Source: Bifiguratus adelaidae (Eukaryota > Mucoromycota > Endogonomycetes > Endogonales). Taken from it: a stretch of DNA of 38,600 nt. The DNA is taken from NCBI GenBank assembly GCA_002261195.1, contig MVBO01000142.1, positions 1-38,600 on the forward strand. Reading direction: 5' to 3'. The stretch's first letter is position 1, and each line of letters begins with the position of its first letter. Positions 10,677 to 21,544 of this stretch are shown here, in pieces. The position numbers and the translations under genes are program-made. Below the pieces are notes generated by a model. The model had not been told where the DNA came from and made no database searches. It worked only from the letters and a program-made list of their open reading frames with translations.

Positions 10677-13557
10677 CTACATGTCATTGATGTGTGACCA
10701 TTCCTTGTGTCGGAGTGCGACTGCTTCTAAACGTTGCGATGGGTTTGGAGCAGGCATGGTAATGGACTGGTTGGCTCCGAATCCAATGGCGGGCTTTTTC
10801 TTGGGTTTGGCTCCGTCACCGTACTGTTCATCCCATTTGCGAAGGGCAACGATGGACGCCATATCGTCGGATGAGCTAGGTGTGATTTGGGATAACGCTT
10901 GGGAGAAGTGGTGTGATCGTAGGATACGTTTTGGTAAATGGCTTGCAGGTTCCAACACTTGCTGGAAGGCTTTGCGATCGCCTGTTTGCTCGCGCACCGC
11001 GCTCAGCGCAGCAGCTACACAGAGATTCTTGAGATCAGAGCCAGAAAAATGTTCTGTCCGTTGTGCAAGATCATCCAGAGAGATATCAATATCTTCATCT
11101 TTGAGATGGGTTTGTAGAATATGCTTCCGATCCTCCAAAGACGGCAAGTCAACTGTCAAACACTATCAGTACCTGCTCAGTCGCTGGCATGCGCCACTTA
11201 CCTAAGATTCGTCGAGGCATCCTTCGCAAAACAGCATCATCGAGATCAAACGGCCGATTGGTGGCAGCCATGAGCAAGACGCCTTGGTTTTGACTGGAAA
11301 GGCCATCCCATTCCACCATGAATTGGTTAATCACTTCGCGATGGGCTGTTGAGGAAGCATTGTCCGACCGACGGGTATTGAACAGGAAATCCACCTCGTC
11401 CACGAATACGACACATGGCGCGAGTTTACGCGCTAGCGAAAAGATGGCTCGGACATTCTTCTCGCCTTCTCCAATGTACATGTCGTACACCTCACTAGCA
11501 CGCACCTCAATCATGGAGCTGCCGCTTTCCTTGGCTACTGCCTTTGCGAGCATGGTCTTGCCTGTCCCAGGAGGGCCAAATAGCAGTACTCCAGGAATGA
11601 AATGTCGCGCGAGAACACCATAACGGAAAAGATCTGGTTGCAATAAGGGTAGGGTGATGATGTTGTAAAGAGCATCGACGGTCGCAGGCTTCACTCTGAC
11701 CTCATCCAAGGTTACCGTCATCGTGGCGGGATTAATGATGCGCGGCAAGAGCTTCATCTCATAGCGATCACAGCCCTCTTTGAGATGTTGGAGCCATTGA
11801 GACAGGGAGGCTGCATCCAGTGATGCTTTTTGTCGCGTCAGGTCTGGTATGCCAACGAGTTTTGTGTGTTCAGTGGCATTTTGAGATATGACGGTGTACG
11901 CTTGCTGGAAATGGGTCTTAGCCAACTTCAATTTTGTGTTTTGCTCTCTGGCTTCTTTTGCGGCGTATCCGAGTGCATTGACGATTAACCGATGTATCCT
12001 TGCAAAGTCCCACACCTTTGTGTCGACATCTGGGATACAAGCCAACGCCTCTTGTAAAGGCAAATCTTGTGGGAGTGAGAAACCTTTGTGTATCGTGACA
12101 AGTTGAACGTTGCGACCGTTGATTTCTTGGATCCTCGATCGGATGTCACGATCCAGCAACGATGACGCTGCCTTCGTCTGATCATCTTGTTCGTAATTAG
12201 CGTCCAGTGCTGTGGGTGCGCAAGGGATATGTATAGTGGCGAACGTAGGTATCGTGCTGTGAAGGCTGTTTTGAGGTGATGTAAGCTCGGACAGTTGTGT
12301 CACGACCGTCTTTGAAGTTGCGTTATTTTCTCCTCTTGTGGAAGCACTTGCTGGTGGCGGTGTTTGACTGGCAAGAATGATAAGCTGATGGCCTTTCCGT
12401 TTCGCTCTTTGGACCGCCTCAACCATGGACGCTATGATTACCGTCCCTAGGTGCGATTGGACAATCTCTCCAATCTCCCTGACGTAAAGAATCTTCGGCC
12501 GTGTCAAAGAAGACACGTTTGCGTTCGTGGTAGGCGATGTGCTCAGTGAGCTAGACTGAACGGGCAAGGATGACCGAGGTGAAGCTGTCAACAGCGCGGT
12601 AAAGAAACGATCCAACTTTGATGCTGTTCTGGCGAGCCAATCCAAATCGCTTTTGGTGTAGACTAGCTTGCCCCGTATAGGTGCATTCACGCGGCCGGGC
12701 TGAAAGTACGAGTACTCATTCTCGTCAGCAAAGTAGTCATCGCCAATGGTAGTCGACAACGTCTCTTCTGCGATGCCGCCGTCCTCGTTGTCTATTCGTG
12801 CCGAAAGCATCGCATTATCAGAATTGAAAGCATCAAGACCGCCATAAAAGGGCCAGGGATTCACTGCGGGAAGGAGAACGTAAGCACCTCAATGCACAGT
12901 CCGTTTTTGCCCAATCTTACCGATGCTTCGGGGCGTAAAAACATTTGTCGTGAGTAGCATCAGATCTTGAAGATCCACTGTCAAGATATCAGCTCCCAGA
13001 TCCTTTGCTACATCCTTCACTAACGCGTCTAGCATATACGTTGTTCCTTCCTTGTCACTGTTCAAGAGTAAATGACATGTTCTGGCGACCATATGCTCGG
13101 TGGTCACCGCAGATGGTACCAGGGAACCCCTTGCTGTATATAAAACTTCCTGGACCACAGAAGGCGGAACGCGATATTCTGACAAGAAGCTCCCCTCAAG
13201 TTGTTCATGTCGCAAAAGGTTGGTCTTGAGAAATGTCTCCGGTATCACGGGCCTATAACGATGCAGTGTTGCCTGCTTGGTTCCTTTCCGCCCTCGCCTT
13301 GTTTTGGTGTCCTGTGTGTTCTCTTCGGTTCTTGCGTCTGCTTCTGCAGTTTTGCCTTCGGCTACGGTGTCATGACCCGTCACTGTTTCTTGATCGCCAG
13401 TCAGCGCCGCTGTACTGTCAGGTTTCTTGTTTTTAACACTAGCCGAAACCGAGAGTTGCCGGAATAGCCATTTGCGCGGACATTGCGAAGGTCGTCGACA
13501 AAGGTACTGCGCCTGACGAGCTACCGGAGTAAAGGATCGTCTGAGCACTTGCGCCAT
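10677..13557 (-). CDS. Large mitochondrial AAA ATPase (Msp1/ATAD1-like AAA domain)
   Basis: Three exons: 13557-12921, 12863-11202 and 11152-10677, 924 residues. The first ~40 residues are rich in Arg and Ser with no acidic residue (MAQVLRRSFTPVARQAQYL), a good mitochondrial presequence. Residues about 60-600 match no domain I know. The AAA domain has Walker A GPPGTGKT near 642, Walker B VVFVDEVDF near 700, sensor-type AATNRPFDLD and the arginine-finger word VLRRMPRRILVDLP, which resembles the Msp1/ATAD1/katanin group. The C-terminus carries an AAA lid (HFSGSDLKNLCVAAA). Msp1-type ATPases extract mislocalised membrane proteins, but this protein is about three times their size, so I infer only a matrix or membrane remodelling ATPase. 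Both introns are about 50 nt. Confidence 0.82.
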
Positions 13558-13703
13558 GTCTGACACGGTAAAAGTGTATATAATCACAGAAAGAGAACAA
13601 GCTTACAACCACCTTGTCGTCATCGGGGTCACTGAAAGAGCGCAAGTGAGAGAGAAACAGGGCCAGTTCAAATTCGTACTTGACATTCGTACATTCGTAC
13701 TGT

Positions 13704-15536
13704 CTACATCTTGGAAGAAGGAAGACTTGTCTTGCTTTCTATACGTACCGTCTTTAATCCTTCATCCTCAACAGCTATCCACAGATCAAGATTCTCCTGA
13801 TCCCAAGCATCGATGCGTGCATTGGCTCCGTGGGTATCAAAGATCATGACTGGAAAGTGATCGCTGTAGGGAGGCCAGGCTACACCCTCGGGACGCTCTT
13901 GCTTGAGATCCTTGCCATAGGCGAACTTGACCCAGGATTCAACAAGAGTTTCGCCCATCCTCTGTTCTTCGGGAGTAAGATAATCTCGCCTCAGGAATAA
14001 GAAGGGTAACTCTATCGCATGATGGATATCAAGGCCCCAATACTCGGTTGACTTCATGGGGTAGTTGAAGTTGTAGTAGTACACCTTGCTCTCGAGATTC
14101 TTGGCGAGGAATTGAGCAAACAGACGGGTGTAAGTCCGGAACCAAGCGTCTCCCCAGAAGCGGTCGGCGGCGGTCTTGGCTTCATCATCGTTAGTAGGAG
14201 GTCGATAAGTCTTCTTGAATCTCTCATGCAGGGATTGAGGAATGAGTCGGGACACCAAAGAGTTGTAGCGCTCAACATTGGCGCTCTGTGTCTTTGCTGT
14301 GAACAGTGTGCCTTCATCCTTGGTCGTGCCTAACATGACGCCGCGAATATTGGGGTCCCAGTTGGCAATGTTCCTCCAACGTATCCGGTTATCCTCTTGA
14401 ATGACTACACCATCAAGCGTAGGTGCAAAGACAAGTGGTAGTTGCCCTGCGGCTTGAGCAAGGGTCTCGGCGTCTACTTTGCGCAATGCTTCGATGCGAG
14501 ATTCAGCAGTTGAACTGGGACCGTCATCAATGCCTAGATGCTCCAACAGAAGGTGGTATTGTCGCTCATAGTTTTCAGAGGAGGGTATAGCAGGTACGGT
14601 GGTGGACGTTGTGCCGGATTGCATAATGATGCGGTCAAAAATGCCATGATGCGCGCGAATGAGCAAGTGATGATTCAGGGTAACTGGTACATTGCTCAGC
14701 CGCAATCGATATGCTTAACATGACTTACTTGACCCAGCACTCTCCCCAAATGCGGTTACATTGCTTGGATCACCGCCGAAATTGCCAATGTGCTTGCGAA
14801 TCTGCATACCGAACCGCTCAGCGAAGGCCCATGCAAGTTGAAAGCAGATACTCACCCATTCAAAAGCTATCTTTTGGTCAAGTAATCCCCAATTGCCGAC
14901 ACATTTTTGATCGGGAGACAAGTTGGCATCCTTATGAACGTCAGCTTCAAGATCACCCGAGGCAAAGAAGCCAAAGACATTGACGCGATAATTGATGCCG
15001 ACCAGGACAATGGGATACCCAAGCTGTGCGGCATACTGAGTCATGTTGGTACCCTCTAAAGTCATGTAATGAGAGACATGCGCACCACATCTCGTCCATC
15101 CTACCGTAACAGTCCGCGGAGGCCGATCCGTCGCGGAAACTACCTCCATGTACCCAGACCATGACGGGAAGCTTTTGACCAGGACCTTTCACGCACCCTG
15201 GAACATAGATATTCATGTTTAGGCAGTGTTCTTCACTCGAGGGACAGTGGATGCCGGTAAATGGACCTCCATTCAATGCTCCTCGAGGTTGCGGACACAT
15301 GGGTCTAACTTGGTGTTAGCCTGGAATAATCCACTGCCTACCTATATGCATACTCACCCAAAAGAAGACGCATCGCGTACTTCATCCCATCGATCCTTAA
15401 CATCCAGAGCAACCGGCGGTCGCCAACGAACTACCGGCTTTGCATAAGGCACACCATAGTAGCGGTTCACACCGTTCTTGTTGGAGCCTCGCACTGCTCC
15501 AAGTCCTTGAATCTCGACGACGGGGCTCCCAGCCAT
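13704..15536 (-). CDS. Type-B carboxylesterase/lipase, intracellular
   Basis: Five exons: 15536-15358, 15304-15105, 15055-14856, 14801-14729 and 14683-13704, 543 residues, the usual length of the alpha/beta-hydrolase carboxylesterase-B family. The oxyanion-hole word WVHGGSF, the nucleophile elbow GESAGS (Ser near 215), the acid in TKDEGTLF (Glu near 342) and the His in HHAIELPFLF (near 438) give a complete triad. There is no signal peptide, unlike secreted fungal esterases, so it is probably cytosolic. It would hydrolyse carboxylic esters; the substrate is unknown. Intron acceptors were chosen by phase: in the first intron the TTAG/ACCC border keeps the frame, and in the fourth CAG/TTACCC does so where an earlier AG would give a stop. 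Its 5' side faces the disordered-protein gene. Confidence 0.9.
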
Positions 15537-15613
15537 AGGTGAGGAGTGTGAGAGAAAGGCGTTCTCCACAAAACGTGCTGACAGAGAGGGAAAATCACAA
15601 GCGCTTTTGGGTA

Positions 15614-15623
15614 ATCACGTGAT
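15614..15623. promoter_or_regulatory. E-box palindrome ATCACGTGAT
   Basis: A perfect ten-base palindrome around CACGTG, the binding core for bHLH factors (Pho4, Cbf1, SREBP-like). It sits in the divergent spacer, closer to the carboxylesterase start. The function is not shown. Confidence 0.4.
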
Positions 15624-15893
15624 AAAACTAATTAGGGTCGTGTTTGTGTGTGGATTGAAGGCTACAGTTATCGAGGGATGGTACATGGGCGCAGCTGAGC
15701 AAACCCCATGAACAACCATGTCCCCTCAAATTTGACATAAAGCACAAGACATCTCCTAAAGTTCCATGATCATTCAGAATGTGTGGATATTCAGCGTGAC
15801 CCAGTACAGATGTCAGATGGTCTTTCCAAAAGTGTACGAGAACAGCAACCTAGGCCCTCAAGGGGCTGAAAAGCGCTAAAAAAACACCCGGGA

Positions 15894-15900
15894 TATAAAA
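15894..15900 (+). promoter_or_regulatory. TATA box TATAAAA
   Basis: A canonical TATAAAA 144 bp upstream of the ATG at 16044, one of the few convincing TATA boxes in the window. It suggests a regulated rather than constitutive promoter for the disordered-protein gene. Confidence 0.5.
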
Positions 15901-16043
15901 GCCAGATGGCGTGCTCAAGCGGTTTGTGGGTGCCGGCGATGTGCTCTGTACGTTGCTGACGGGAATTTGTGTGTTGTGGAGATCGGATTGCATTATTTAG
16001 ACATCGGGGTCGGGAGTTGTCGTTTATCGATCACTCACAGAGT

Positions 16044-18140
16044 ATGACAAATACAGTTGCTTGGTTGGACGCACATCGTAACTCGGCACGGATACCCTTT
16101 CAGTTTTCAGGAGACTTGATGCCACTCTTCACAAAGTTTCGCGGGCACTCGTTGCAGCATCTGCCCTATGAGATATTGCCATCGGCTAGCAAACGATATC
16201 CTATGGAGAGCATCCACTATCGCCTGGAGAGTTCGTCGGATTTGCTAGACTGGATGAGCGAGCCGGAGTTGGAGGACAGAAGAGAGCCAAAAACATTGCA
16301 CCGCGTGCGCTCCATGGACGACATGCCGATATCGACGTATTCAATGAAAGGACTCGGAGTAATGCCAAAGCCAGGCCCGACGTTGACGGTGGTCGAAAAT
16401 GCACGAGACAAGGAGACCATTGTGTCCGGGCTTAAGGAACAAGCGCAATTCAAGGAAGAGCAAGAGCAACTTTTCCGAGAAGACCATAGTGCACAGGTGC
16501 CGTCGCTCGACGAAGGCAAAGACGACTTGTCGGATACATCGAGTATAAGCGACGACGACGTCTTCTTGGATGCCAGAAGCTCTCCCAGCAATATCTCGCC
16601 TGATGTTCGCACGCCATCGAATCCATCAACAGATACGTCGTTTGAAGACGCACGCGTGGAAAGTGGGCTGACTCATAAGCGAGGCTCACGAAGCAGTGAA
16701 CTTGATGCGCCCGTTCCATCAGCCGCGCCATGTCTTGATGACGGCGTCGGGAGTTCCATCAAAAACGTGCAAGGTCGTCCGACCCAACCCAACCGAGAGA
16801 CGTTTCACGATCTTGGTGGCGCGCACGCAAGCCTTGAACCGTCAAGCTCACCCAAGGCTGCTTCGGGAGAAGATTCACCCTCATGGTCCCATGCCTCAAT
16901 ACAAGACAGCTTTGTCGACGAGAGGATCACCCGATCAGCGCTCGATCATGCCATTTCACCACAGAGCGTGGTTACGGTGGTTCGCGGTGACAGCAAGACG
17001 GAAGTTGAAAGCGCACTCTGCTCAAGTACGGCGCCCACTGAGGAGACTTCAACACATTCCACTGAGCCAACATCGTATTCTGATACGCTAGCTCGTCCAC
17101 GGGAATCCTCCTTCGAGACAAATGCCACATCTCCGGGCGCTTGGCCACCTCGTGTCACAGAGTTGCCGCAGCAATACGACTACTTGGATGAGCATAATCA
17201 TGTCGTCGAGGAAGAAATGAAGATGCGACGCCGAATCAGAAAGCGACACTCTATACACGCTATGCGACATCCTTCACAAGCACTAGACTTCCCACCTTAC
17301 CCTGAGCATCACAACCTCGGCATCGAGGCTTTGCTCTCACCTGTTCATTTCCGAGAGCCTCCGTACGATCCTTACATGGAAGAGCATCACGGCCCACTCA
17401 GTCCATTCTACGAGTATCCTCCGGTTCCGATGATGTCTCCATTGTACTCTCCACCCATGCCGCTAGAATACCTTGAGGAGCTATTACCCGACGTGGGGCC
17501 AAGCGCTCCCAAACCCATACGTCGTCGCTCATCCCGCAGATCTCGATCTTCGAACAAGTGTACCGAAGAGGTACCATCTCGCGCCTCATCGCTTCATCGC
17601 CGCTCCAGCAACGGTCAGTCTAGGTGTAATTCTCTGGCGCTTGACGACACGATCAGATTTGTTCCCATCAATGATAGGTCCAATGACAGCTCTTCATCCA
17701 CAGACTCTGCACAGCGTTATTCCTATCTGACGCAACGCAATAGACATTCTGGATCAGAACAAGATTGGAACCGCGAATCTTCGGGGAGGGTTCACTCGAA
17801 CCCTCATCAAGACGCCATTAACCCGTCCACATCAGAGCGACGGCCACGACAGAATTCAGCGCGAAAGTACGATGAATACGACTTCCTCAATGACATGTTG
17901 AGGCAAAACCTCTCTGTATCAGGAGGGAGCAAGCCAACCTATGCTCCCCATGCAAGAATGGCACCACCGCATCCAGTCTGTCCACAGCCTATCATGCCAT
18001 CTCGCTATCCTATGCCTCGCTTCTTTTCTTATCCAGTTCAACGCATGCCACCACCGCTACAGTACCATCATTATCCCATAAGGTCCATGGGATATTCAAC
18101 CTGGAATGGACGCCAATCTGTGATGCACAAACGATGGTAG
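16044..18140 (+). CDS. 698-residue largely disordered protein of unknown function
   Basis: A single long ORF with no intron, unusual in this intron-rich window. I chose the ATG at 16044 (Met-Thr-Asn-Thr-Val-Ala-Trp); the frame is open 75 bp further up but with no ATG. The N-terminal 60 residues (AWLDAHRNSARIPFQF, then LPYEILPSASKRYPMESIHY) look partly ordered. The rest is low-complexity: Ser/Asp/Glu-rich to about 380, a basic patch MKMRRRIRKRHS, a Pro/Tyr-rich middle, an Arg/Ser-rich stretch, a short YDEYDFLNDMLRQNLS segment that could be a docking helix, and a Pro/His/Tyr/Met-rich end. No catalytic motif, membrane segment or signal peptide is visible. Many Ser-Pro sites suggest phosphorylation. 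I do not recognise the family. Confidence 0.75.
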   Translation: MTNTVAWLDAHRNSARIPFQFSGDLMPLFTKFRGHSLQHLPYEILPSASKRYPMESIHYRLESSSDLLDWMSEPELEDRREPKTLHRVRSMDDMPISTYSMKGLGVMPKPGPTLTVVENARDKETIVSGLKEQAQFKEEQEQLFREDHSAQVPSLDEGKDDLSDTSSISDDDVFLDARSSPSNISPDVRTPSNPSTDTSFEDARVESGLTHKRGSRSSELDAPVPSAAPCLDDGVGSSIKNVQGRPTQPNRETFHDLGGAHASLEPSSSPKAASGEDSPSWSHASIQDSFVDERITRSALDHAISPQSVVTVVRGDSKTEVESALCSSTAPTEETSTHSTEPTSYSDTLARPRESSFETNATSPGAWPPRVTELPQQYDYLDEHNHVVEEEMKMRRRIRKRHSIHAMRHPSQALDFPPYPEHHNLGIEALLSPVHFREPPYDPYMEEHHGPLSPFYEYPPVPMMSPLYSPPMPLEYLEELLPDVGPSAPKPIRRRSSRRSRSSNKCTEEVPSRASSLHRRSSNGQSRCNSLALDDTIRFVPINDRSNDSSSSTDSAQRYSYLTQRNRHSGSEQDWNRESSGRVHSNPHQDAINPSTSERRPRQNSARKYDEYDFLNDMLRQNLSVSGGSKPTYAPHARMAPPHPVCPQPIMPSRYPMPRFFSYPVQRMPPPLQYHHYPIRSMGYSTWNGRQSVMHKRW

Positions 18141-18450
18141 AAGAGCAACAAGGAAATGTATACCCAAAACGCATAGTTATCTCTTTTTGTATCATTTGTT
18201 TTTCAGCAACGCTTACCTCATAACCGTATGCCCATGTCGTTGAGTTCAATGCCAAGTCAAGGGCAATGGACGGTGAATAGAGTGTTCCATTGTCTGCTCA
18301 GAATTTAATTCATTTAATCATTGCATCAACGCTGGCTAGCGTTGGTTCCTTGCTCAGTGTCGAGAGCCTACACTTTAGTGACCTCAGCAGTGGAAGAAGC
18401 TGTGCATCGATCGTCCTTTTGGTTCAACATTACCGACGCATCTCGCCGTC
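18141..18450. other. Spacer upstream of striatin
   Basis: This 310-bp same-strand spacer holds the 3' end of the disordered-protein transcript and the promoter of striatin. I see no ORF of interest, TATA box or repeat. Confidence 0.5.
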
Positions 18451-21080
18451 ATGGAGTCTACCACTGTAGGCTCCGCAATGGGAGGTTCAAGCCTGAATTT
18501 GGCGGGGCCCGCTGCAGTTCCAGAGTATACATTGGCTGGTGTATTACACTATCTACAGGCAGAGTGGAGACAGCACGAAAGGGAACGAAATGAATGTGAA
18601 ATTGCCATGGCAGAGATGAAGGTATGTTGCAAGGTTAGACGCTTTTAAGCGCGACGTTGACGATTGTTTTCCAGGCGCGTATTGCCTTTCTTGAAGGGGA
18701 ACGTCGAGGAAACGAGATGGCAAAGTCAGATTTGATGCGACGCGTTAGAATGCTTGAATATGCTCTCAAGCAGGAAAGGTGAGAAGGATTAGCATGGCAT
18801 TTACAACGTCTGTGCTTAATCACGCTCTCTTTCAGGAAAAAGTATCTGGCTGCCGTAGAAAAGAAGGAATCTGATTCACTTAAAGGTGGTATGACGCGCA
18901 ACAATGACTCTTCCAGCGCTCGTGGGTGTAGCATGTGTTTGTTTAGCACTATCCCACTCATACAGTGACATCTTTAGAAGATTTGGCACCGGAGCATAAC
19001 GCCTCGGTTTCAATTACATCTGAGCCATCAAAAACCGCACAAGAGTCTCCGAATGTTGCAACGGCAACGACTGACAATAACCAAGCAGAACAACGAGCCT
19101 CGGAGAGCTCACCAACCAAAATAGAGGCAAAAAATATTTTCCCGCAAGCAAATCCAGCCATGCTTGCAACCTATGGCAAAGTAGAGGACGGTCATTATCG
19201 GAAGCGGAGCCGTCAGATCCTGGAATTGTAAGTGTTGGTGTTCGGTCTTTGCCAAATCTGAGACTAACACGTGTTTCTTAGGTGTCTGGACGAGCTAAAT
19301 CAATTAATGGCAACATCATCTCAACTTCCCGAGCATAACAATCACATGGGTAGCGACACCCGCCACATCCCCTCAACAACGCAAGCTCTATCACCGATTG
19401 GAAAATCGCGTCAAATGCCATCGGAATCGACTCTCAATCTTCCCGAGCGAACCTCAAAGATGAGCGGCCCACCAACACAATCCAAATTCTTCTCTCTAAA
19501 AGATACCCAGTTCAACAATGAAACCGTTCCAGGCACATCTTCTCCGATACTAAGACCACCTTCAAGCGGATCTCGTGCAAATGCAGAGTTGGCACTGTCG
19601 CCAGGGCCATCTACCCCACGCCTTGAAGGCCCCAACAGCTATCCACAAGTGAAGCCAGCTTCCAAGATCCCTAATTTGCAATATCGTATTGCAACTAAAA
19701 CACCTGCACGCACTTCATTATCAAACGTCACCACCGGAGACACCTTAAATGCAGAGGAGGACAAGTTGACCGAATTAAGCGGCGGGGGCATCGATGCATC
19801 TGTAGCAGCAAACGGCCCAAGTGAGGGTAATACAAATTTGACTGGCTCTGATAACGCCGAACACGCCAATGGCTCAGACGACCTCTTCCAAGAGATCTCA
19901 GAAACCGCGACAAAGTCAACCGATAGTCTCCAGACCAATGAACATCACCGAATGTGGCGAACCAAGTACTCGCTACGAAGCCATCTAGACAGTGTGCGAT
20001 CGACGATTTTGCATCCCACAGAGATGCTTGTGGCATCCGGTAGTGATGACGGAACAGTGAAGCTTTGGAATCTCACCAAGGATGCGGCCACGATGAGCAA
20101 GAAGGCGTTGCAACAAGACGTGGAACCAAACATGACCTATAGGGGTCATGAATCTCCCATTCTGTCCTTGGCCATGGAGAAACAAACCAACAGAATCTTC
20201 TCTGGTGGACTGGATGCAACCATTCGCGTATGGCAAATACCGCAACAGCAGCGCGATATATATGCACCGATGGACTCGAGTGCTATCGGACAAACCTACA
20301 TTGGCCACAGCGGTGCTATATGGGATTTGCAATTCCTTCCGGGAGAGGGAGATGATGCTACAATGCTAGTATCAGCTTCAGCCGATGGTACGGTGAAGTT
20401 ATGGGATACCAAGGATAATGTCACTCCTCTACGGTCCTCATTCACTGCAATGGAAAAGCATAAGGATCCAGCAAGTAAGTGTTGTCTCGCTTTGAGCTGC
20501 CGTATACTGATTCGCTGTTCCAGATCCGACAAGCGTCAGTTTTCGTTGTACAGATGTAAAGAAGATACTCGTTGGCTACAACAACTCCAACATACATGTC
20601 TTTGATATCGAAACAGGGCAGATCATTACTAGTTTTACGGCTCCGGATACAGGTATGTGTCCTCGTAGGTATAATCCACCAAAACTGACGTGATTTCTAG
20701 ATGGCACTCAAAGCACTCAAATCAATGCTCTCATTTCCCATCCTACTCTTCCACTCTTCATGACCGGACACGAAGATCGTCAAATCCGTTTTTATAATCT
20801 CGATACCGGCAAATGTATCTTTACCATGCAAGGTCACCTAGATGCGGTGACCAGTCTCGACATCGATGCATCGGGCAGCCATCTGGTATCTGGAGGCCAC
20901 GATGCTTCCATACGGATATGGGACATTGGGTCCACGTCTCGTCCTTGTATACAAGAATTCACGGGTCATCGTAAAAAGTGCGACGAGGGTGTGACGAGTG
21001 TGCGATACCACAAAAGTTTACCCTGGTTAGTATCTGGAGGAGCAGATGGCATTGTGAAATTGTACCAGCACATGAGTTGA
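18451..21080 (+). CDS. Striatin (STRIPAK scaffold; Pro11/Far8-type)
   Basis: Seven exons: 18451-18621, 18675-18778, 18836-18888, 18966-19227, 19282-20474, 20524-20652 and 20701-21080, 763 residues. Residues about 20-90 are the striatin N-terminal block: LAGVLHYLQAEWRQHERER, then AEMKARIAFLEGERRGNE and a coiled coil (RRVRMLEYALKQERKKYL) that binds PP2A and dimerises. A Ser/Thr-rich linker leads to WD40 repeats from about 424 to the end, with repeated GSDDGTVKLW, GGLDATIRVW, SADGTVKLW and GGHDASIRIW words. Striatin is the regulatory subunit of the STRIPAK phosphatase-kinase complex, which in fungi controls cell fusion, fruiting and septation. The third exon end could be 18885 instead of 18888 because both keep the phase. 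Confidence 0.94.
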
Positions 21081-21544
21081 TGCGTCTAGTTGTCACTGTA
21101 ATCATATTCTCTGGCGATCCTAATTCTATATGTTCAAACCTCGATGATGTGATTGCAAAGAATTTATTGGAAAGGCTGACGTGAATGCACAAGATGCATA
21201 CAATGAACAAGGGGATGCAAATCTTGCGTGTTGTACAGGTTATCGGAAAGGGAACAAAAGAAAAGAAAAACGAAAAATATGAAAACATGTTGTGCGATTC
21301 ATCGTCAAGAGTCCACTCTAATGTTTGTAAACCAAGATATCCAGAGCACGTTTACCACCACCTTCGCTTCTTACGCTCAAAGGACGAATCGGGAAGAGAA
21401 ACCAGTGATTCAGGTGCCTTGCCCTCATTCAATAAGACGTAGTTATCCGCGAGTCGGGCTTCTCGCGGTCCCTCTAGTTTTTTGACGCGCTACTACTAAC
21501 AAAATTAATTCATTGAGTAAAGAAACAATGAAGCAATGAATGAC
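21081..21544. other. Convergent spacer between striatin and prohibitin-2 with an orphan minus-strand frame
   Basis: These 464 bp separate two convergent stop codons. The overlapping plus-strand ORFs look random. On the minus strand a frame preceded by a splice-like TAG and ending in TAA (21489-21352) has protein-like composition with a charged end (see findings). Its phase does not match the obvious donor at the prohibitin stop, so I do not annotate it as coding. Confidence 0.4.

Larger units (their letters stand above)
15537..16043. promoter_or_regulatory. Divergent promoter between carboxylesterase and the disordered-protein gene
   Basis: Of these 507 bp none looks coding. A ten-base palindrome ATCACGTGAT with a CACGTG E-box core lies at 15614-15623, 78 bp upstream of the carboxylesterase ATG. 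On the other side a good TATA box lies at 15894-15900, 144 bp before the ATG of the plus-strand gene, with an AGGGG stress-element-like word near 15861. The roles are inferred from position. Confidence 0.5.

Noticed and set aside
15906-15959. A 17-codon upstream ORF before the disordered-protein gene.
   Set aside because: Its ATG is only a few bases downstream of the TATA box, so it is probably not in the transcript.
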